Assembly: GCF_900240385.1 (NCBI RefSeq)
Contig: NZ_OEQH01000001.1
Span: forward strand, 558,001 to 622,000
From: Clostridium minihomine
Lineage (GTDB): Bacteria; Bacillota; Clostridia; Oscillospirales; Acutalibacteraceae
Direction of reading: 5' to 3'
Length of the DNA: 64,000 bases
Shown here: in pieces, positions 1-9,124 of the stretch
How the letters are laid out: each line of letters begins with the position of its first letter
Numbering within the stretch: position 1 is the stretch's first letter
Position numbers and translations under genes: made by a program
Notes under the pieces: generated by a model
Seen by the model: only the letters and a program-made list of their open reading frames with translations
Told to the model about the DNA's origin: nothing
The model's database searches: none

Positions 1-78
1 CATATTCATGTCGGTATTTATTTCTTGTTTTACCATGGCGTTATAGCCATGAGACAAGCCGTTTGAGGTTAATTTCAT
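1..78 (-). CDS. 5' end of an unidentified gene (partial, runs off left edge)
   Basis: An ATG at 76-78 (minus strand) follows an AAGGAG ribosome site and opens 26 codons (MKLTSNGLSHGYNAM...) without a stop before the window edge. It lies about 50 bp downstream of the transketolase C-subunit gene on the same strand, so it is probably the next gene of that operon. Too little is visible to assign a family. Confidence 0.6.
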   Translation of the reverse strand, partial: MKLTSNGLSHGYNAMVKQEINTDMNM

Positions 79-131
79 TCAAATCTCCTTCTTTCTGATG
101 GCTGAAAAAGCCATCTGGAATACTGGTTTTG

Positions 132-1100
132 TCAGGTCTTTCGCTCAACTGCACGGATTGCCTTTTCCACAATATGATCGGCAGACAGACCGAATTGCTT
201 CATCAGGAAATCTACGGAACCCACTTGGCCGAACTGATCGCGGACTCCCACCTGTTCCATGGGAACGGGGCAGGTGGCGGCCAACACTTCTGCCACTGCG
301 CTTCCCAGTCCGTTGTGGATGTTATGGTTTTCCGCAGTGACAATGGCCCCGGTGGTTCGCGCGGCCTGTTCAATGGCGTCCCGATCAATGGGTTTGATGG
401 TAAACAGATTGAGTACGGCGGCATCAATCCCTTTTTCTTGCAAAATTTGTGCTGCCTTCATAGATTCGGCCACACAGATTCCAGAGGAAATCAGCGTGAC
501 GTCTTTGCCTTGGCGAAGAGCCGCTGCTTTTCCGATGGAAAAGGTGGAGCCGTCTTCATAAATTTTTACAGCGTTTTTTCGGGAAAGACGAATATAGAAT
601 ACGCCATACTCGTGTTCCAGCTGCCGAAGAACATCTTCCAGCATTACGCAATCGGTGGGTTCGATAATGGTAACGCCGGGAACGTCACGCAAAGAGCCAA
701 CGTCTTCAAAAGACATGTGAGTTGCCCCGTTAAAAGCGGCGGTGATTCCGGGGTCACTGCCGATAATGCGGATGTTGGCTCTGGCAAAGGCAGCGGAAAC
801 AAAAATCTGATCCAATGCCCGGCGCGTGGCAAAGCAGGCAAAGGTGTGGCAATGGGGGATAAGGCCCACCGCCGACATCCCGGCTGCAGTGCCTATCATG
901 TTGGCTTCCATAATACCGCAGTTGATCATCCGGTCAGGGAATTCCTTTGCGAACTTCACCATTCCCACCGAATTCATTAAGTCGGCATCCAAGGCAACAA
1001 TTTTATCATTTTTCGATGCCAGATCGATCATCGTGTTGGCATACACATCGCGCATTGCAAGCTTTTCCTGTTCCAGACGGCTGCATACCTGATAAGTCAT
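132..1100 (-). CDS. transketolase, C-terminal subunit
   Basis: This 322-residue protein corresponds to the pyrimidine-binding and C-terminal domains of transketolase, encoded as a separate polypeptide as in many Clostridia. It begins with the segment that binds the thiamine-diphosphate aminopyrimidine (ALDADLMNSVG), passes through an FVSAAFARANIRIIGSD core and ends in the transketolase C domain (TAENHNIHNGLGSAVAEVL). It should act with the N-terminal subunit encoded immediately upstream; the two genes abut. Split transketolases of this kind often sit in sugar or polyol catabolic clusters, and this one faces away from an inositol cluster. The true substrate pair cannot be read from sequence. 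Confidence 0.9.
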   Translation of the reverse strand: MTYQVCSRLEQEKLAMRDVYANTMIDLASKNDKIVALDADLMNSVGMVKFAKEFPDRMINCGIMEANMIGTAAGMSAVGLIPHCHTFACFATRRALDQIFVSAAFARANIRIIGSDPGITAAFNGATHMSFEDVGSLRDVPGVTIIEPTDCVMLEDVLRQLEHEYGVFYIRLSRKNAVKIYEDGSTFSIGKAAALRQGKDVTLISSGICVAESMKAAQILQEKGIDAAVLNLFTIKPIDRDAIEQAARTTGAIVTAENHNIHNGLGSAVAEVLAATCPVPMEQVGVRDQFGQVGSVDFLMKQFGLSADHIVEKAIRAVERKT

Positions 1101-1925
1101 TCAGCATCCCTCCTTTTGAAGATGACGGATGGCGTTTTCACATTGTTCTTTGGTAAAGGTCATATGATGGTTGTAAAGAACTCCTTCTGCAAAATCGCAG
1201 CCTTTTCCTTTTTGAGTGTGAAGAAGTATCATTACCGGTTTTTCCTGTTGCTGTTTGCCAAGTGCAATGGCATGGGCAATTGCGTCCACATTGTGCCCGT
1301 CTACTTCCAGCGCATACCAGCCAAAATCACGGAATTTCTGGCATAAATCATCCAGATCGCAAATGTCTTTGGTATAGCCGTCAAGCTGCTGCTTGTTGTA
1401 ATCAATAAACGCTATCAGGTGTGACAATTTTTGCTGGGGAGCATACAAAGCCCCTTCCCAAATCTGGCCTTCCTGACATTCACCGTCACCTAATAGCAGA
1501 TAAGTATAATTGGATTTTCCCAAAAGTTTGTTGCCGTGGGCGATTCCGATGGCAGTGGACATCCCCTGCCCCAAAGAACCGGTGGTCATGTCAATTCCGG
1601 GGGTGCTGTTTCGGTCACAGTGGCTGGGCAGCCGGGTACCGTTGGTGTTGATGGTTTTCAGTTCTTCCAACGGAAAATATCCGCGCAGCGCCAGTGCCGC
1701 ATAAAGGGCGGGGCCGGCATGACCCTTGGACATGACAAAGTAATCTCTTTCTTCCCAGTCAGGCTTTTGGGGATCAATTTTCATGACTTCGCCATACAGG
1801 ACAGCGATGACGTCAGACGCAGACATCGCGCCGCCGATATGGCCGAACCCCAAATTTTCCAACGCTTTTAGCACACTGATCCGGATTTCCTGAGCGAAGG
1901 CCTTTGGATTTTGCTTTTGTTCCAT
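1101..1925 (-). CDS. transketolase, N-terminal (ThDP-binding) subunit
   Basis: Residues carry the thiamine-diphosphate pyrophosphate-binding half of transketolase: GHIGGAMSASDVI, the SKGHAGPALYAAL segment, GSLGQGMSTAIGIA and the GDGECQEGQIWEGA motif that binds ThDP and Mg2+. The length (274 aa) is normal for a split N subunit. The ATG at 1925 is preferred because GAGGAG lies seven bases upstream; an upstream in-frame start at 1949 lacks a ribosome site. It is the first gene of the tktN-tktC unit and lies downstream of a GntR gene on the same strand, separated by a terminator. Confidence 0.9.
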   Translation of the reverse strand: MEQKQNPKAFAQEIRISVLKALENLGFGHIGGAMSASDVIAVLYGEVMKIDPQKPDWEERDYFVMSKGHAGPALYAALALRGYFPLEELKTINTNGTRLPSHCDRNSTPGIDMTTGSLGQGMSTAIGIAHGNKLLGKSNYTYLLLGDGECQEGQIWEGALYAPQQKLSHLIAFIDYNKQQLDGYTKDICDLDDLCQKFRDFGWYALEVDGHNVDAIAHAIALGKQQQEKPVMILLHTQKGKGCDFAEGVLYNHHMTFTKEQCENAIRHLQKEGC

Positions 1926-2097
1926 TCTGTTCTCCTCGCTTTCGTCCAATTCACTTTTGTAAAGTGTGAATATACTATAGTGATAATTATATAATATTAT
2001 TATAATTTTATATAATTCAATGAAATTATATAATTAATCATTTGGGGTGTCAAGTGCAGAAAGTCTGTTTTTTAAAGAAATTTGTTGTCAAATAAAA

Positions 2098-2135
2098 CAA
2101 AAATGCCGCATGGATTTTAACCATGCGGCATTTTT
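2098..2135. terminator. strong bidirectional hairpin terminator
   Basis: A 15-bp stem (AAAAATGCCGCATGG pairing with CCATGCGGCATTTTT) around a 7-base loop has an A-run on one side and a T-run on the other. It lies just past the GntR stop on the minus strand and separates the regulator from the transketolase genes. Confidence 0.9.
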
Positions 2136-2150
2136 GTTGGATTTTAGTTT

Positions 2151-2816
2151 TCAAAGCTGGAACTGCACCGGGTGAATATCCTGCATTTGTATTCCGTAAA
2201 AAGGACACAAATGACTTTGAATGGCATTCAGCATATCCGGCAAATTGCGTTCATAGAGCGCTTTCATCATAACCTGATGGTGATGAATGTCGCACACAGT
2301 AGAAGCAGTATCCTCGATCAAAGCGGTTTGAAGCAGTTGTGTCTTTAACAGTATGTTATTCAAAATATTAATGAGGATACTGTTTTCGCTGATTTCCACC
2401 AGCTTCAAATGGAACTGAGAGTCATAGGAAATTTGCTGAAACAGATCATTTTGATTGTGGGCAGCTTCACATTTCTCGGCAATCACCTTCAGTTCATCAA
2501 AATCGCGGTTGCTGCCGTTTTGTATGGAAAGCTGAGCTGCAAGACAATCCATGGTGATGCGTACCATGCCCAAATCCTGTATGGATTGTTTGTCAAAACT
2601 GATCACTTCGGCATGGCGGTTGGGGTATAGCACGACAATTCCCTCGTTAGATAATCGGCGGACTGCCTCACGCACGGGGGTGCGGCTTACACCCAATTCC
2701 TTTTCGATTAACTGTTCCTGAATTTTTTCTCCGCATTTAATTTTGCGGGTTAAAATCATTTCTTTGATCTGTTCGTAAACAAAGTCGCCCAAAACGGCAC
2801 TGTCTTTTACACGCAT
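2151..2816 (-). CDS. GntR-family (FadR/FCD subgroup) transcriptional regulator
   Basis: The N-terminal winged helix (about residues 10-75) contains the classic GntR sequence GVSRTPVREAVRRLSNEG. The C-terminal all-helical FCD domain contains the acidic/histidine positions that usually hold a metal or carboxylate ligand (SYDSQFHLKLVE, then HHHQVMMKAL). ATG 2816 (MRVKDSAVLG) is chosen because it gives the usual 221-residue length and follows AAGGAGTAG. Two gene sets lie on either side, the split transketolase and the inositol cluster. It probably controls one of them in response to a sugar acid or similar ligand, but which one is inference. Confidence 0.88.
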   Translation of the reverse strand: MRVKDSAVLGDFVYEQIKEMILTRKIKCGEKIQEQLIEKELGVSRTPVREAVRRLSNEGIVVLYPNRHAEVISFDKQSIQDLGMVRITMDCLAAQLSIQNGSNRDFDELKVIAEKCEAAHNQNDLFQQISYDSQFHLKLVEISENSILINILNNILLKTQLLQTALIEDTASTVCDIHHHQVMMKALYERNLPDMLNAIQSHLCPFYGIQMQDIHPVQFQL

Positions 2817-3052
2817 AATTCTACTCCTTATGCCCGAAAGTCTCCGAAGAGATTTTTGTTTGTTTTTATTATAACAAAAAAGCAAAAGTAATTTCAAGTA
2901 AACTGGGGTGTATTTTATAAAATATCTTATTTTAAAATAAAATGGAGCTTTTTTGGAGTTTTATGCCTTTTTTTCTGAATCTGTTTCTTTCTGAATTGCG
3001 AAACTCGTTGATATCGTTTCTTTTGAAATAAATTCTTTGGATTAAAATAGAA

Positions 3053-3169
3053 ATGGGTACCAAAAAGTTTGATCTCAAAATCAAAGCGTCAGATTTCATA
3101 GCATACGAAAGCAGTGTAAACGTTGACGGAAAATACTATTTTAAGGCATTTGGAGATCTAAAACAATGA
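3053..3169 (+). CDS. possible small ORF or coding remnant (38 aa)
   Basis: An open frame MGTKKFDLKIKASDFIAY... ending in TGA has protein-like composition but no visible ribosome site. It lies in the 675-bp gap between the GntR gene and iolD. It could be a fragment of an older gene; one of the two operator-like palindromes lies inside it, which argues for a regulatory role of at least part of this stretch. I do not recognise a family. Confidence 0.2.
   Translation: MGTKKFDLKIKASDFIAYESSVNVDGKYYFKAFGDLKQ
3115..3128. promoter_or_regulatory. cre/LacI-type operator-like site, imperfect
   Basis: TGTAAACGTTGACG resembles the CcpA cre consensus TGWAANCGNTNWCA and shares GTAAACGTT with the perfect site at 3322. 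It lies about 375 bp upstream of iolD. A CcpA- or LacI-family protein is inferred, and none is encoded nearby. Confidence 0.4.
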
Positions 3170-3321
3170 GTTTAGGGATCAAAGATTAAAATTGTATGGT
3201 TGTTTAAAAGGGACAAGCTCTTTTTATCAAAACTCACAAATTATTCATTTTGCATAGATTTTTTAAACATACCACTTGATTATTAAAATTTTATTGTATA
3301 TAATGCAGTCATTAAGATTCC

Positions 3322-3333
3322 GTAAACGTTTAC
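3322..3333. promoter_or_regulatory. perfect 12-bp palindromic operator upstream of iolD
   Basis: GTAAACGTTTAC is a perfect palindrome with the central CG typical of CcpA cre and other LacI-family sites. It lies 159 bp before the iolD start in very AT-rich DNA that contains several TATAAT-like hexamers. It is probably the control site of the inositol operon. The rest of 2817-3491 shows only AT-rich spacer. Confidence 0.55.
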
Positions 3334-3491
3334 AATATATAATTTGAATCATATTATAATATTTTGTATAAATTTTATTGCATTTTTAAATAGCGTTGCA
3401 AAGAAGCCGGACGAAAAATGGTTATTAAAAATTTCTATTTCTTCTGGTTTGCATAAATACAGCGAAGTCACTTTTAGAAAGGACGATGGAT

Positions 3492-5429
3492 ATGAAACGA
3501 ACCAAAATGACCGTGGGCCAGGCCGTTGTCAAATTCCTGAACCAGCAGTATGTGAGTATGGATGGAACAGAGCACCGGTTTATAGACGGCATCTTCACCA
3601 TCTTTGGCCATGGCATGGTGGCAGGGCTTGGTCAGGCACTGGAGGAAGACCCCGGAAAACTGAGGGTGTATCAAGGGCGCAACGAGCAGGGAATGGCTCA
3701 TGCGGCAATCAGCTATGCAAAACAAAACAACCGCCGCAGAATCATTGCCTGTACTTCATCGGTAGGTCCGGGGGCTGCCAATATGATTACGGCAGCGGCC
3801 ACAGCAACTGTCAATAATATTCCGCTGTTGCTGTTTCCTTCAGATACCTTTGCCACCCGCCAGCCGGACCCTGTTTTGCAGCAATTTGAGCAAAAGCATG
3901 ATCTTTCTATTACCACCAATGACGCTTTTCGGCCGGTGTGCCGCTATTGGGATCGGGTTACTCGCCCGGAACAGCTGATGACTGCCCTAATCAACGCTAT
4001 GCGCGCGCTGACGGATACCGCCAACTGCGGTGCGGTTTGCATTGCGCTCCCGCAGGATGTGCAGGGAGAAAGTTTTGAATATCCGGATTATTTCTTCCAC
4101 AAAAGAGTGCATTACATACCGCGCCGTATAGCGGATTCCGGAGAAATCGAAAGAGCCGTGGAACTTTTGAGCAAAAGTAAGCGCCCTTATGTGATTGCCG
4201 GCGGTGGGGTTCGGTATTCCGAAGCGGGCGAGGCATTGCAAAAGGCATGTGAAAAGATGAAAATTCCTTATGCGGAAACACAGGCCGGGAAAAGCAGCAC
4301 TAAGGGTTCCAGCCCCATGAATATGGGCGTGGGCGGTGTGTCCGGTACACAGGCGGGCAACGCCATTGCCACCAAGGCAGATGTGGTGTTTGGAATCGGC
4401 ACTCGCTTTAATGACTTCGTAACTGGCTCTAAAGAAATTTTTCGCAATCCAGATGTGAAGTTTGTGGCACTGAATACTGCGGAATTTGATGCCCAAAAGC
4501 TGGATGCCGTTCGCGTTGTGGGTGACGCCAAGGTGAATTTAGAGATCATTTTTGGCGAGTTGGAAAACAGAGGGTATCGCACCGGATATGCCGAGGGGGA
4601 ACTGGAAAAGGTGCAGGCAGATTGGGAAAAAGAGCGCAAAAAAGTGCTCAGCGCTACTTATTGTGAAAAGGGTTTTGTCCCTTGTGTGCCCAGCTGGACT
4701 CAGAAAATCATCGACGATTATATTGCCGATATCGGTGGAATCATCGGTGAAAGCAATGCAGTGGCAATTCTGCAGGAAGTAATTCCCAAGGATTCCATCG
4801 TGGTAGCAGCAGCAGGCAGCTTGCCGGCTGATTTGGCCAGACTTTGGAGAACCGATGAAAAAGACAGTTACAACATGGAGTATGGCTATTCCTGCATGGG
4901 CTATGAAATAGCGGGTGCTTTGGGTTCCAAGCTGGCGGCACCGGATAAAGAGGTTTATGCGCTGGTTGGCGACGGCTCTTTCCTGATGCTGAACAGTGAA
5001 ATGGCAACCGCAGTGCAGGAGCAGAAGAAGATTACCGTGGTGGTTTTTGATAACGCCGCCTTTGGCTGCATCAATAATCTTCAAATGGGAAACGGAATCG
5101 GCAGCCTTTGTACCGAGATGCGTTACCGCGATGAACAGACCGGTAAAACCGACGGAAAGTACATTTACACCAGCTTTGCCAAAATCGGCGAGGGCTATGG
5201 GTTTAAAGGCTATACTGCCAAGACTCCCGAAGAATTCCGTGCCGCTTTAGAAGATGCCAAAAAGCAAAGCGTCAGCTGTGTGATTGACGCCAAGGTATTG
5301 CCCAAAACCATGTGTGAGGGATATGACAGCTGGTGGCACTTTGGGTTAGCCACGACCAGCAAGAGCGAAAAGGTGAAAAAGGCGCGTGAGTTAATTGACG
5401 GAAAATTGCAGAATGCCAGAATGTATTAA
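3492..5429 (+). CDS. iolD: 3D-(3,5/4)-trihydroxycyclohexane-1,2-dione acylhydrolase
   Basis: IolD opens the ring of the diketone formed from scyllo-inosose to give 5-deoxyglucuronate. It is a thiamine-diphosphate enzyme of the acetohydroxyacid synthase fold. The 645-residue protein shows the N-terminal ThDP domain (GHGMVAGLGQAL, YQGRNEQGMAHAAI), a central domain and the C-terminal ThDP/Mg motif GDGSFLMLNSEMATA. Within the fold, the IolD assignment rests on length, overall sequence and neighbours. AGAAAGGA ends two bases before ATG 3486 but eight before ATG 3492, so 3492 is the likelier start. It is the first gene of the iol operon. Confidence 0.93.
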   Translation: MKRTKMTVGQAVVKFLNQQYVSMDGTEHRFIDGIFTIFGHGMVAGLGQALEEDPGKLRVYQGRNEQGMAHAAISYAKQNNRRRIIACTSSVGPGAANMITAAATATVNNIPLLLFPSDTFATRQPDPVLQQFEQKHDLSITTNDAFRPVCRYWDRVTRPEQLMTALINAMRALTDTANCGAVCIALPQDVQGESFEYPDYFFHKRVHYIPRRIADSGEIERAVELLSKSKRPYVIAGGGVRYSEAGEALQKACEKMKIPYAETQAGKSSTKGSSPMNMGVGGVSGTQAGNAIATKADVVFGIGTRFNDFVTGSKEIFRNPDVKFVALNTAEFDAQKLDAVRVVGDAKVNLEIIFGELENRGYRTGYAEGELEKVQADWEKERKKVLSATYCEKGFVPCVPSWTQKIIDDYIADIGGIIGESNAVAILQEVIPKDSIVVAAAGSLPADLARLWRTDEKDSYNMEYGYSCMGYEIAGALGSKLAAPDKEVYALVGDGSFLMLNSEMATAVQEQKKITVVVFDNAAFGCINNLQMGNGIGSLCTEMRYRDEQTGKTDGKYIYTSFAKIGEGYGFKGYTAKTPEEFRAALEDAKKQSVSCVIDAKVLPKTMCEGYDSWWHFGLATTSKSEKVKKARELIDGKLQNARMY

Positions 5430-5530
5430 TTGCAGTTTTATGTTATGAGGTGATCCGTCTGCCGCTAAAAAGAAAGAGGGGGCGGCAACGGCCAATCTTA
5501 CTATAAAAAACAAATAAGGAGGATATCACG

Positions 5531-6433
5531 ATGTTAAAACGCGAAAACATTAAACTGGGCATTGCTCCGATCGCGTGGGCTGAAGATGATATGCCGGAGT
5601 ATGGCAAAGAAACAAACTTTTTGCAGATTCTAAGTGAAATCAAATTGACTGGGTATGAAGGAACCGAAATCGGCTGCAAATTCCCTCATGATGCCAAAGT
5701 GGTGCGCGAAGAATGCTCCCGCCGCGGCCTGCAAGTAATCACCAAATGGTTCAGCTCCTATTTAAATGAACAGCCTTATTGGATGGTAGAACGGGACTTT
5801 CGCGATCACATGTATTTCTTAAAGTCTGCCGGAGCACAGCTGATTAACGTGTCGGATCAAAGCTTTAGCATTCAGCACCGTTCTCGCACCAGCGTGTTAG
5901 AAAAGTTCTGCATTCACGATGATAAAATTTGGGCGGAACTGGCGGCCGGACTGAACAAGCTGGGAAAACTGGCATTGGATAACGGCATGGAACTGGTTTA
6001 TCACCATCATATGACAACCACAGTACAGACTGCAGAAGAAATTGATAAGCTGATGGAGCTGACCGATCCCCGCTATGTCAACCTGATTTATGATACCGGA
6101 CATCTGGCTTTTTCGGGCGAGGATCCCGTGGCAGTTCTGGAAAAACATTTCGATCGTGTGAAACACGTTCACCTGAAGAACATCCGCAAAGATGTGGTAG
6201 AACGCTGCCGTAAGGAACGGCTGAGCTTTTTGGAATCTGTTTTGGAAGGTGCCTTCACCATTCCGGGTGATCCGGAAGGATGTGTGGATTTTCCATCGGT
6301 ATTTAAAATTTTGGAAGAGAGAAATTATAAAGGCTGGCTGGTTGTGGAAGCAGAACAAAATCCCTACATTTATAACCCTTATGATTACGCTGTTTTGGCA
6401 CGCAAATACATAAAAGAGCAAACCGGTATTTAA
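5531..6433 (+). CDS. iolE: myo-inosose-2 dehydratase
   Basis: This 300-residue protein is a TIM-barrel of the xylose-isomerase-like superfamily. It starts LGIAPIAWAEDDMPEYG, a hallmark of IolE, and carries the metal-site segments LVYHHHM, YDTGHLAFSG and KHVHLKN. It removes water from scyllo-inosose to give the substrate of IolD. The ribosome site AAGGAGG lies upstream, and the gene is about 100 bp after iolD, past a short GC-rich inverted repeat. The product length matches the family. Confidence 0.93.
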   Translation: MLKRENIKLGIAPIAWAEDDMPEYGKETNFLQILSEIKLTGYEGTEIGCKFPHDAKVVREECSRRGLQVITKWFSSYLNEQPYWMVERDFRDHMYFLKSAGAQLINVSDQSFSIQHRSRTSVLEKFCIHDDKIWAELAAGLNKLGKLALDNGMELVYHHHMTTTVQTAEEIDKLMELTDPRYVNLIYDTGHLAFSGEDPVAVLEKHFDRVKHVHLKNIRKDVVERCRKERLSFLESVLEGAFTIPGDPEGCVDFPSVFKILEERNYKGWLVVEAEQNPYIYNPYDYAVLARKYIKEQTGI

Positions 6434-6525
6434 TTTGTAGTTCTGTAAGATGTTTTTTTGGTTTTTAGGGGATTGCCCCAACCAAAGAAATGGGAATATG
6501 TTTGTAGAAAAGGATGAGGTTTTAT

Positions 6526-7545
6526 ATGAATCAGAAGTTAAGAGTAGGTCTGCTGGGCGCGGGGCGCATTGGTAAACTGCACGGTGAAAATTTAGCCCAT
6601 GCGGTTCCAAACGTGGAACTGTATGCCATTGCAGATCCCTTTATCAATGATGACATACGTCAGTGGGCCCAAGAGCTGGGCATTCCCCAGTGCTATGAAG
6701 ATCCCCAAAAAATTTTTGAAGATCCCACCATCGATGCAGTCTTTATTTGCTCTTCTACCAAAACACATGCAGATTTTATTCAGCGTGCCGCGGCTGCGGG
6801 AAAACATATTTTCTGTGAAAAACCCATTGATACCGATCTAAAAAAAATCAAAAAAGCCATTGAACAAGTGGAAAAGTCCAATGTGAAGATGCAGGTTGGT
6901 TTTGTCAGGCGCTTTGACCATAATCACAAAATGGTTCATGATACGGTGGCTTCCGGGGTTTTGGGAAAGCCCCATATGATAAAGGTGACTTCTCGGGATC
7001 CGGATCACCAATCCATGGATTACATAAAGGTTTCCGGCGGAATTTTTTTGGATATGACCATTCATGATTTTGATATGGTGCGGTATCTGGCCGGCAGTGA
7101 GGTTGTGGAAGTGATGGCATACGGCGCGGCGCTTTCGGGGGCTGGATATGAGCAATATGGCGATATTGATACTGCCGTTGTTACCATGAAATTTGAAAAC
7201 GGAGCTCTTGGAGTGATTGACAACAGCCGGGCTGCTCATTATGGGTATGATCAGCGTACCGAGGTTCATTGCGATAAGGGCTGCGTTCAGGTAGCCAATG
7301 ATCTAAATGATATGTCTATGATTTCCACCGCTGAGGGTGTTCAGATAGCGAAGCCCACCTGGTTTTTCCTGGAACGGTACAACAACGCATTTATTGCCGA
7401 AGCCCAGGCATTTACCGATGCGGTGCTTTTTGACAAACCGATTCCGGTTACCGGATTTGATGGGTTGCAGCCGGTAAAGATTGCTTATGCGGCAGAGAAG
7501 TCTTTAAAAGAAGGTCGTCCGGTAAAGTTGAAAGAAATCGGATAG
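6526..7545 (+). CDS. iolG: inositol 2-dehydrogenase (Gfo/Idh/MocA family)
   Basis: The N-terminal Rossmann domain carries GAGRIGKLHGENL for NAD binding. The CEKPID segment supplies the catalytic lysine and HDFDMVRYLAG supplies the histidine/aspartate pair of the family. It oxidises myo-inositol (or a relative) to the inosose used by IolE. ATG 6526 (MNQKLRVGL) is chosen over 6514 because it starts the Rossmann strand at the usual distance and follows a GATGAGG site. A second paralogue at 10051 closes the operon. Confidence 0.88.
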   Translation: MNQKLRVGLLGAGRIGKLHGENLAHAVPNVELYAIADPFINDDIRQWAQELGIPQCYEDPQKIFEDPTIDAVFICSSTKTHADFIQRAAAAGKHIFCEKPIDTDLKKIKKAIEQVEKSNVKMQVGFVRRFDHNHKMVHDTVASGVLGKPHMIKVTSRDPDHQSMDYIKVSGGIFLDMTIHDFDMVRYLAGSEVVEVMAYGAALSGAGYEQYGDIDTAVVTMKFENGALGVIDNSRAAHYGYDQRTEVHCDKGCVQVANDLNDMSMISTAEGVQIAKPTWFFLERYNNAFIAEAQAFTDAVLFDKPIPVTGFDGLQPVKIAYAAEKSLKEGRPVKLKEIG

Positions 7546-7700
7546 TGTTAAATCGGATTTCGTTTTTTCTAGGATAGCGGTTCCCTGTGGATACAGCTTT
7601 TTATTTTAAAAAATAGTTGTAAAAAATACTGGTATTTGGTGAATACCTTTCCTTTTATTTGCCCTCTGTTCGCCAAATGCATAAACCAGAGGTGTTTCAT

Positions 7701-9110
7701 TTGAATGCACAAGTTAAAATTGAGAAAGAGATACAAGTTTCACACCAACCGCAGGAAAAATTGACGTTTGGCACTCGAGTGGCCTATGGATGCGGCGATA
7801 CGGCTTGCAATGTAGTATATGGAATGATTACCACGCTGTTGACCCTGTTTTATACCGATTATGTGGGGCTACCTGTTGCTACTGTGGGCATTGTGATGTT
7901 GGTTTCGCGCGTATTTGACGGTATGGCAGATATCATTATGGGGTTTATTGTAAACCGAACCAATACCAAATGGGGAAAGGCGCGTCCATGGATTATTTGG
8001 ATGTCGGTTCCTTATTGTGTTACGGCAGTTGCACTGTTTACCGTCCCCCAAACAAATGCCAGCTTACAATTTTGGTACATTTTTGTAGTCTATAATCTGT
8101 GCACATCCGTGCTTTATACCGCAATTAATGTGCCTTACGGAACGATGTCTACCTTAATGACGCGTTCTTCCCATGAGCGTGACATGCTGTCGATTTTTCG
8201 GATGTGTTTGGCTCCGGTTGGCCGTATTGTAGCGGTCACATTTACCATGCCGGTTGTAAAGCTGTTTGGCGATGATCAGGCAGCTTGGGCCAAAGCAATG
8301 GCGATGTGGTCTGTATTCGCCCTGGCTATGCTGATTATTTGTTTTGTAAACTGTAAAGAAACCGTTACCTTTGAAGCGCTAAAAAGGGAAAAGATTCCCG
8401 TTGGAACAAATGTGAAGGCACTTTTGACGAATCAATATTTTTGGTCCACTCTAATGCTCTGGACTGTGACCTGTGTTCATTATACGGTGGTTGGCACATC
8501 TCTTCCTTATTACTGCAAGTACATTTTTCACAATGATAAATGGATGTATAGTGTTTTGTACTTGGCAGAAACCGGGATGATGATTGTGGGTGCTATGCTG
8601 TGCCCGCTTTTTTTAAGGCGGTTTGGAAAGCGAAATATATCCCTGTGCGGTGCTATTATTGCGGTGTTAGCGCAGCTCGCATTCTTCTTCAATACCAATA
8701 GCTTTCAATGGGCTTTAATTACCAGCCTGATTCGAGCGCTTGGTGAAGCGCCGCTGATTGCTCTTGTGTTTGGTATGATGGGGGATGTGGTAGAGTTTGG
8801 CCAGTGGAAATACCATATCAGGCAGGAATCTCTTGTTTTTGCAGGAGGGACGGTAGGGTTTAAATTTGGTACCGGTGTGGCTAGCGCAATCATGGCTGCT
8901 CTTTTAACTCAGGCGGGGTATATCAGTTCGGCAGGAGCGGCTGTGGTTCAGCCGGAATCAGCAATTTCCATGATCCGCAATATTTACTTATGGGGTCCGG
9001 TTTTGCTTTGGTCTATGGCGGTTGTTATTCTGTTACTATACAAATTGGATAAGAAACATTCACATATCATGAGTGAACTATTAAGTCGTGAAGCCCGTGG
9101 TGAAATGTAG
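7701..9110 (+). CDS. GPH-family (MFS-like) sugar/polyol:cation symporter
   Basis: About twelve hydrophobic segments make up this 469-residue protein. It carries the family features AYGCGDTACNVVYGM near the N-terminus, FDGMADIIMGFIVNRTNTKWGKARPWI in loop 2-3 (given here in two pieces) and GDVVEFGQWK late in the protein. It belongs to the glycoside-pentoside-hexuronide symporters and probably imports inositol or an inositol derivative, judging from the operon. I choose the TTG at 7701 because AGAGGTG ends six bases before it; an in-frame ATG at 7659 has no ribosome site. Confidence 0.85.
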   Translation: MNAQVKIEKEIQVSHQPQEKLTFGTRVAYGCGDTACNVVYGMITTLLTLFYTDYVGLPVATVGIVMLVSRVFDGMADIIMGFIVNRTNTKWGKARPWIIWMSVPYCVTAVALFTVPQTNASLQFWYIFVVYNLCTSVLYTAINVPYGTMSTLMTRSSHERDMLSIFRMCLAPVGRIVAVTFTMPVVKLFGDDQAAWAKAMAMWSVFALAMLIICFVNCKETVTFEALKREKIPVGTNVKALLTNQYFWSTLMLWTVTCVHYTVVGTSLPYYCKYIFHNDKWMYSVLYLAETGMMIVGAMLCPLFLRRFGKRNISLCGAIIAVLAQLAFFFNTNSFQWALITSLIRALGEAPLIALVFGMMGDVVEFGQWKYHIRQESLVFAGGTVGFKFGTGVASAIMAALLTQAGYISSAGAAVVQPESAISMIRNIYLWGPVLLWSMAVVILLLYKLDKKHSHIMSELLSREARGEM

Positions 9111-9124
9111 GGAGGACTTTTTTT

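Noticed and set aside
132-980. Plus-strand open frame of 283 codons opposite the transketolase C subunit
   Set aside because: Shadow of a conserved gene; its residue composition is not protein-like.
2901-3052. Possible gene between the GntR regulator and the small ORF
   Set aside because: AT-rich sequence with stops in all frames; no ribosome site.
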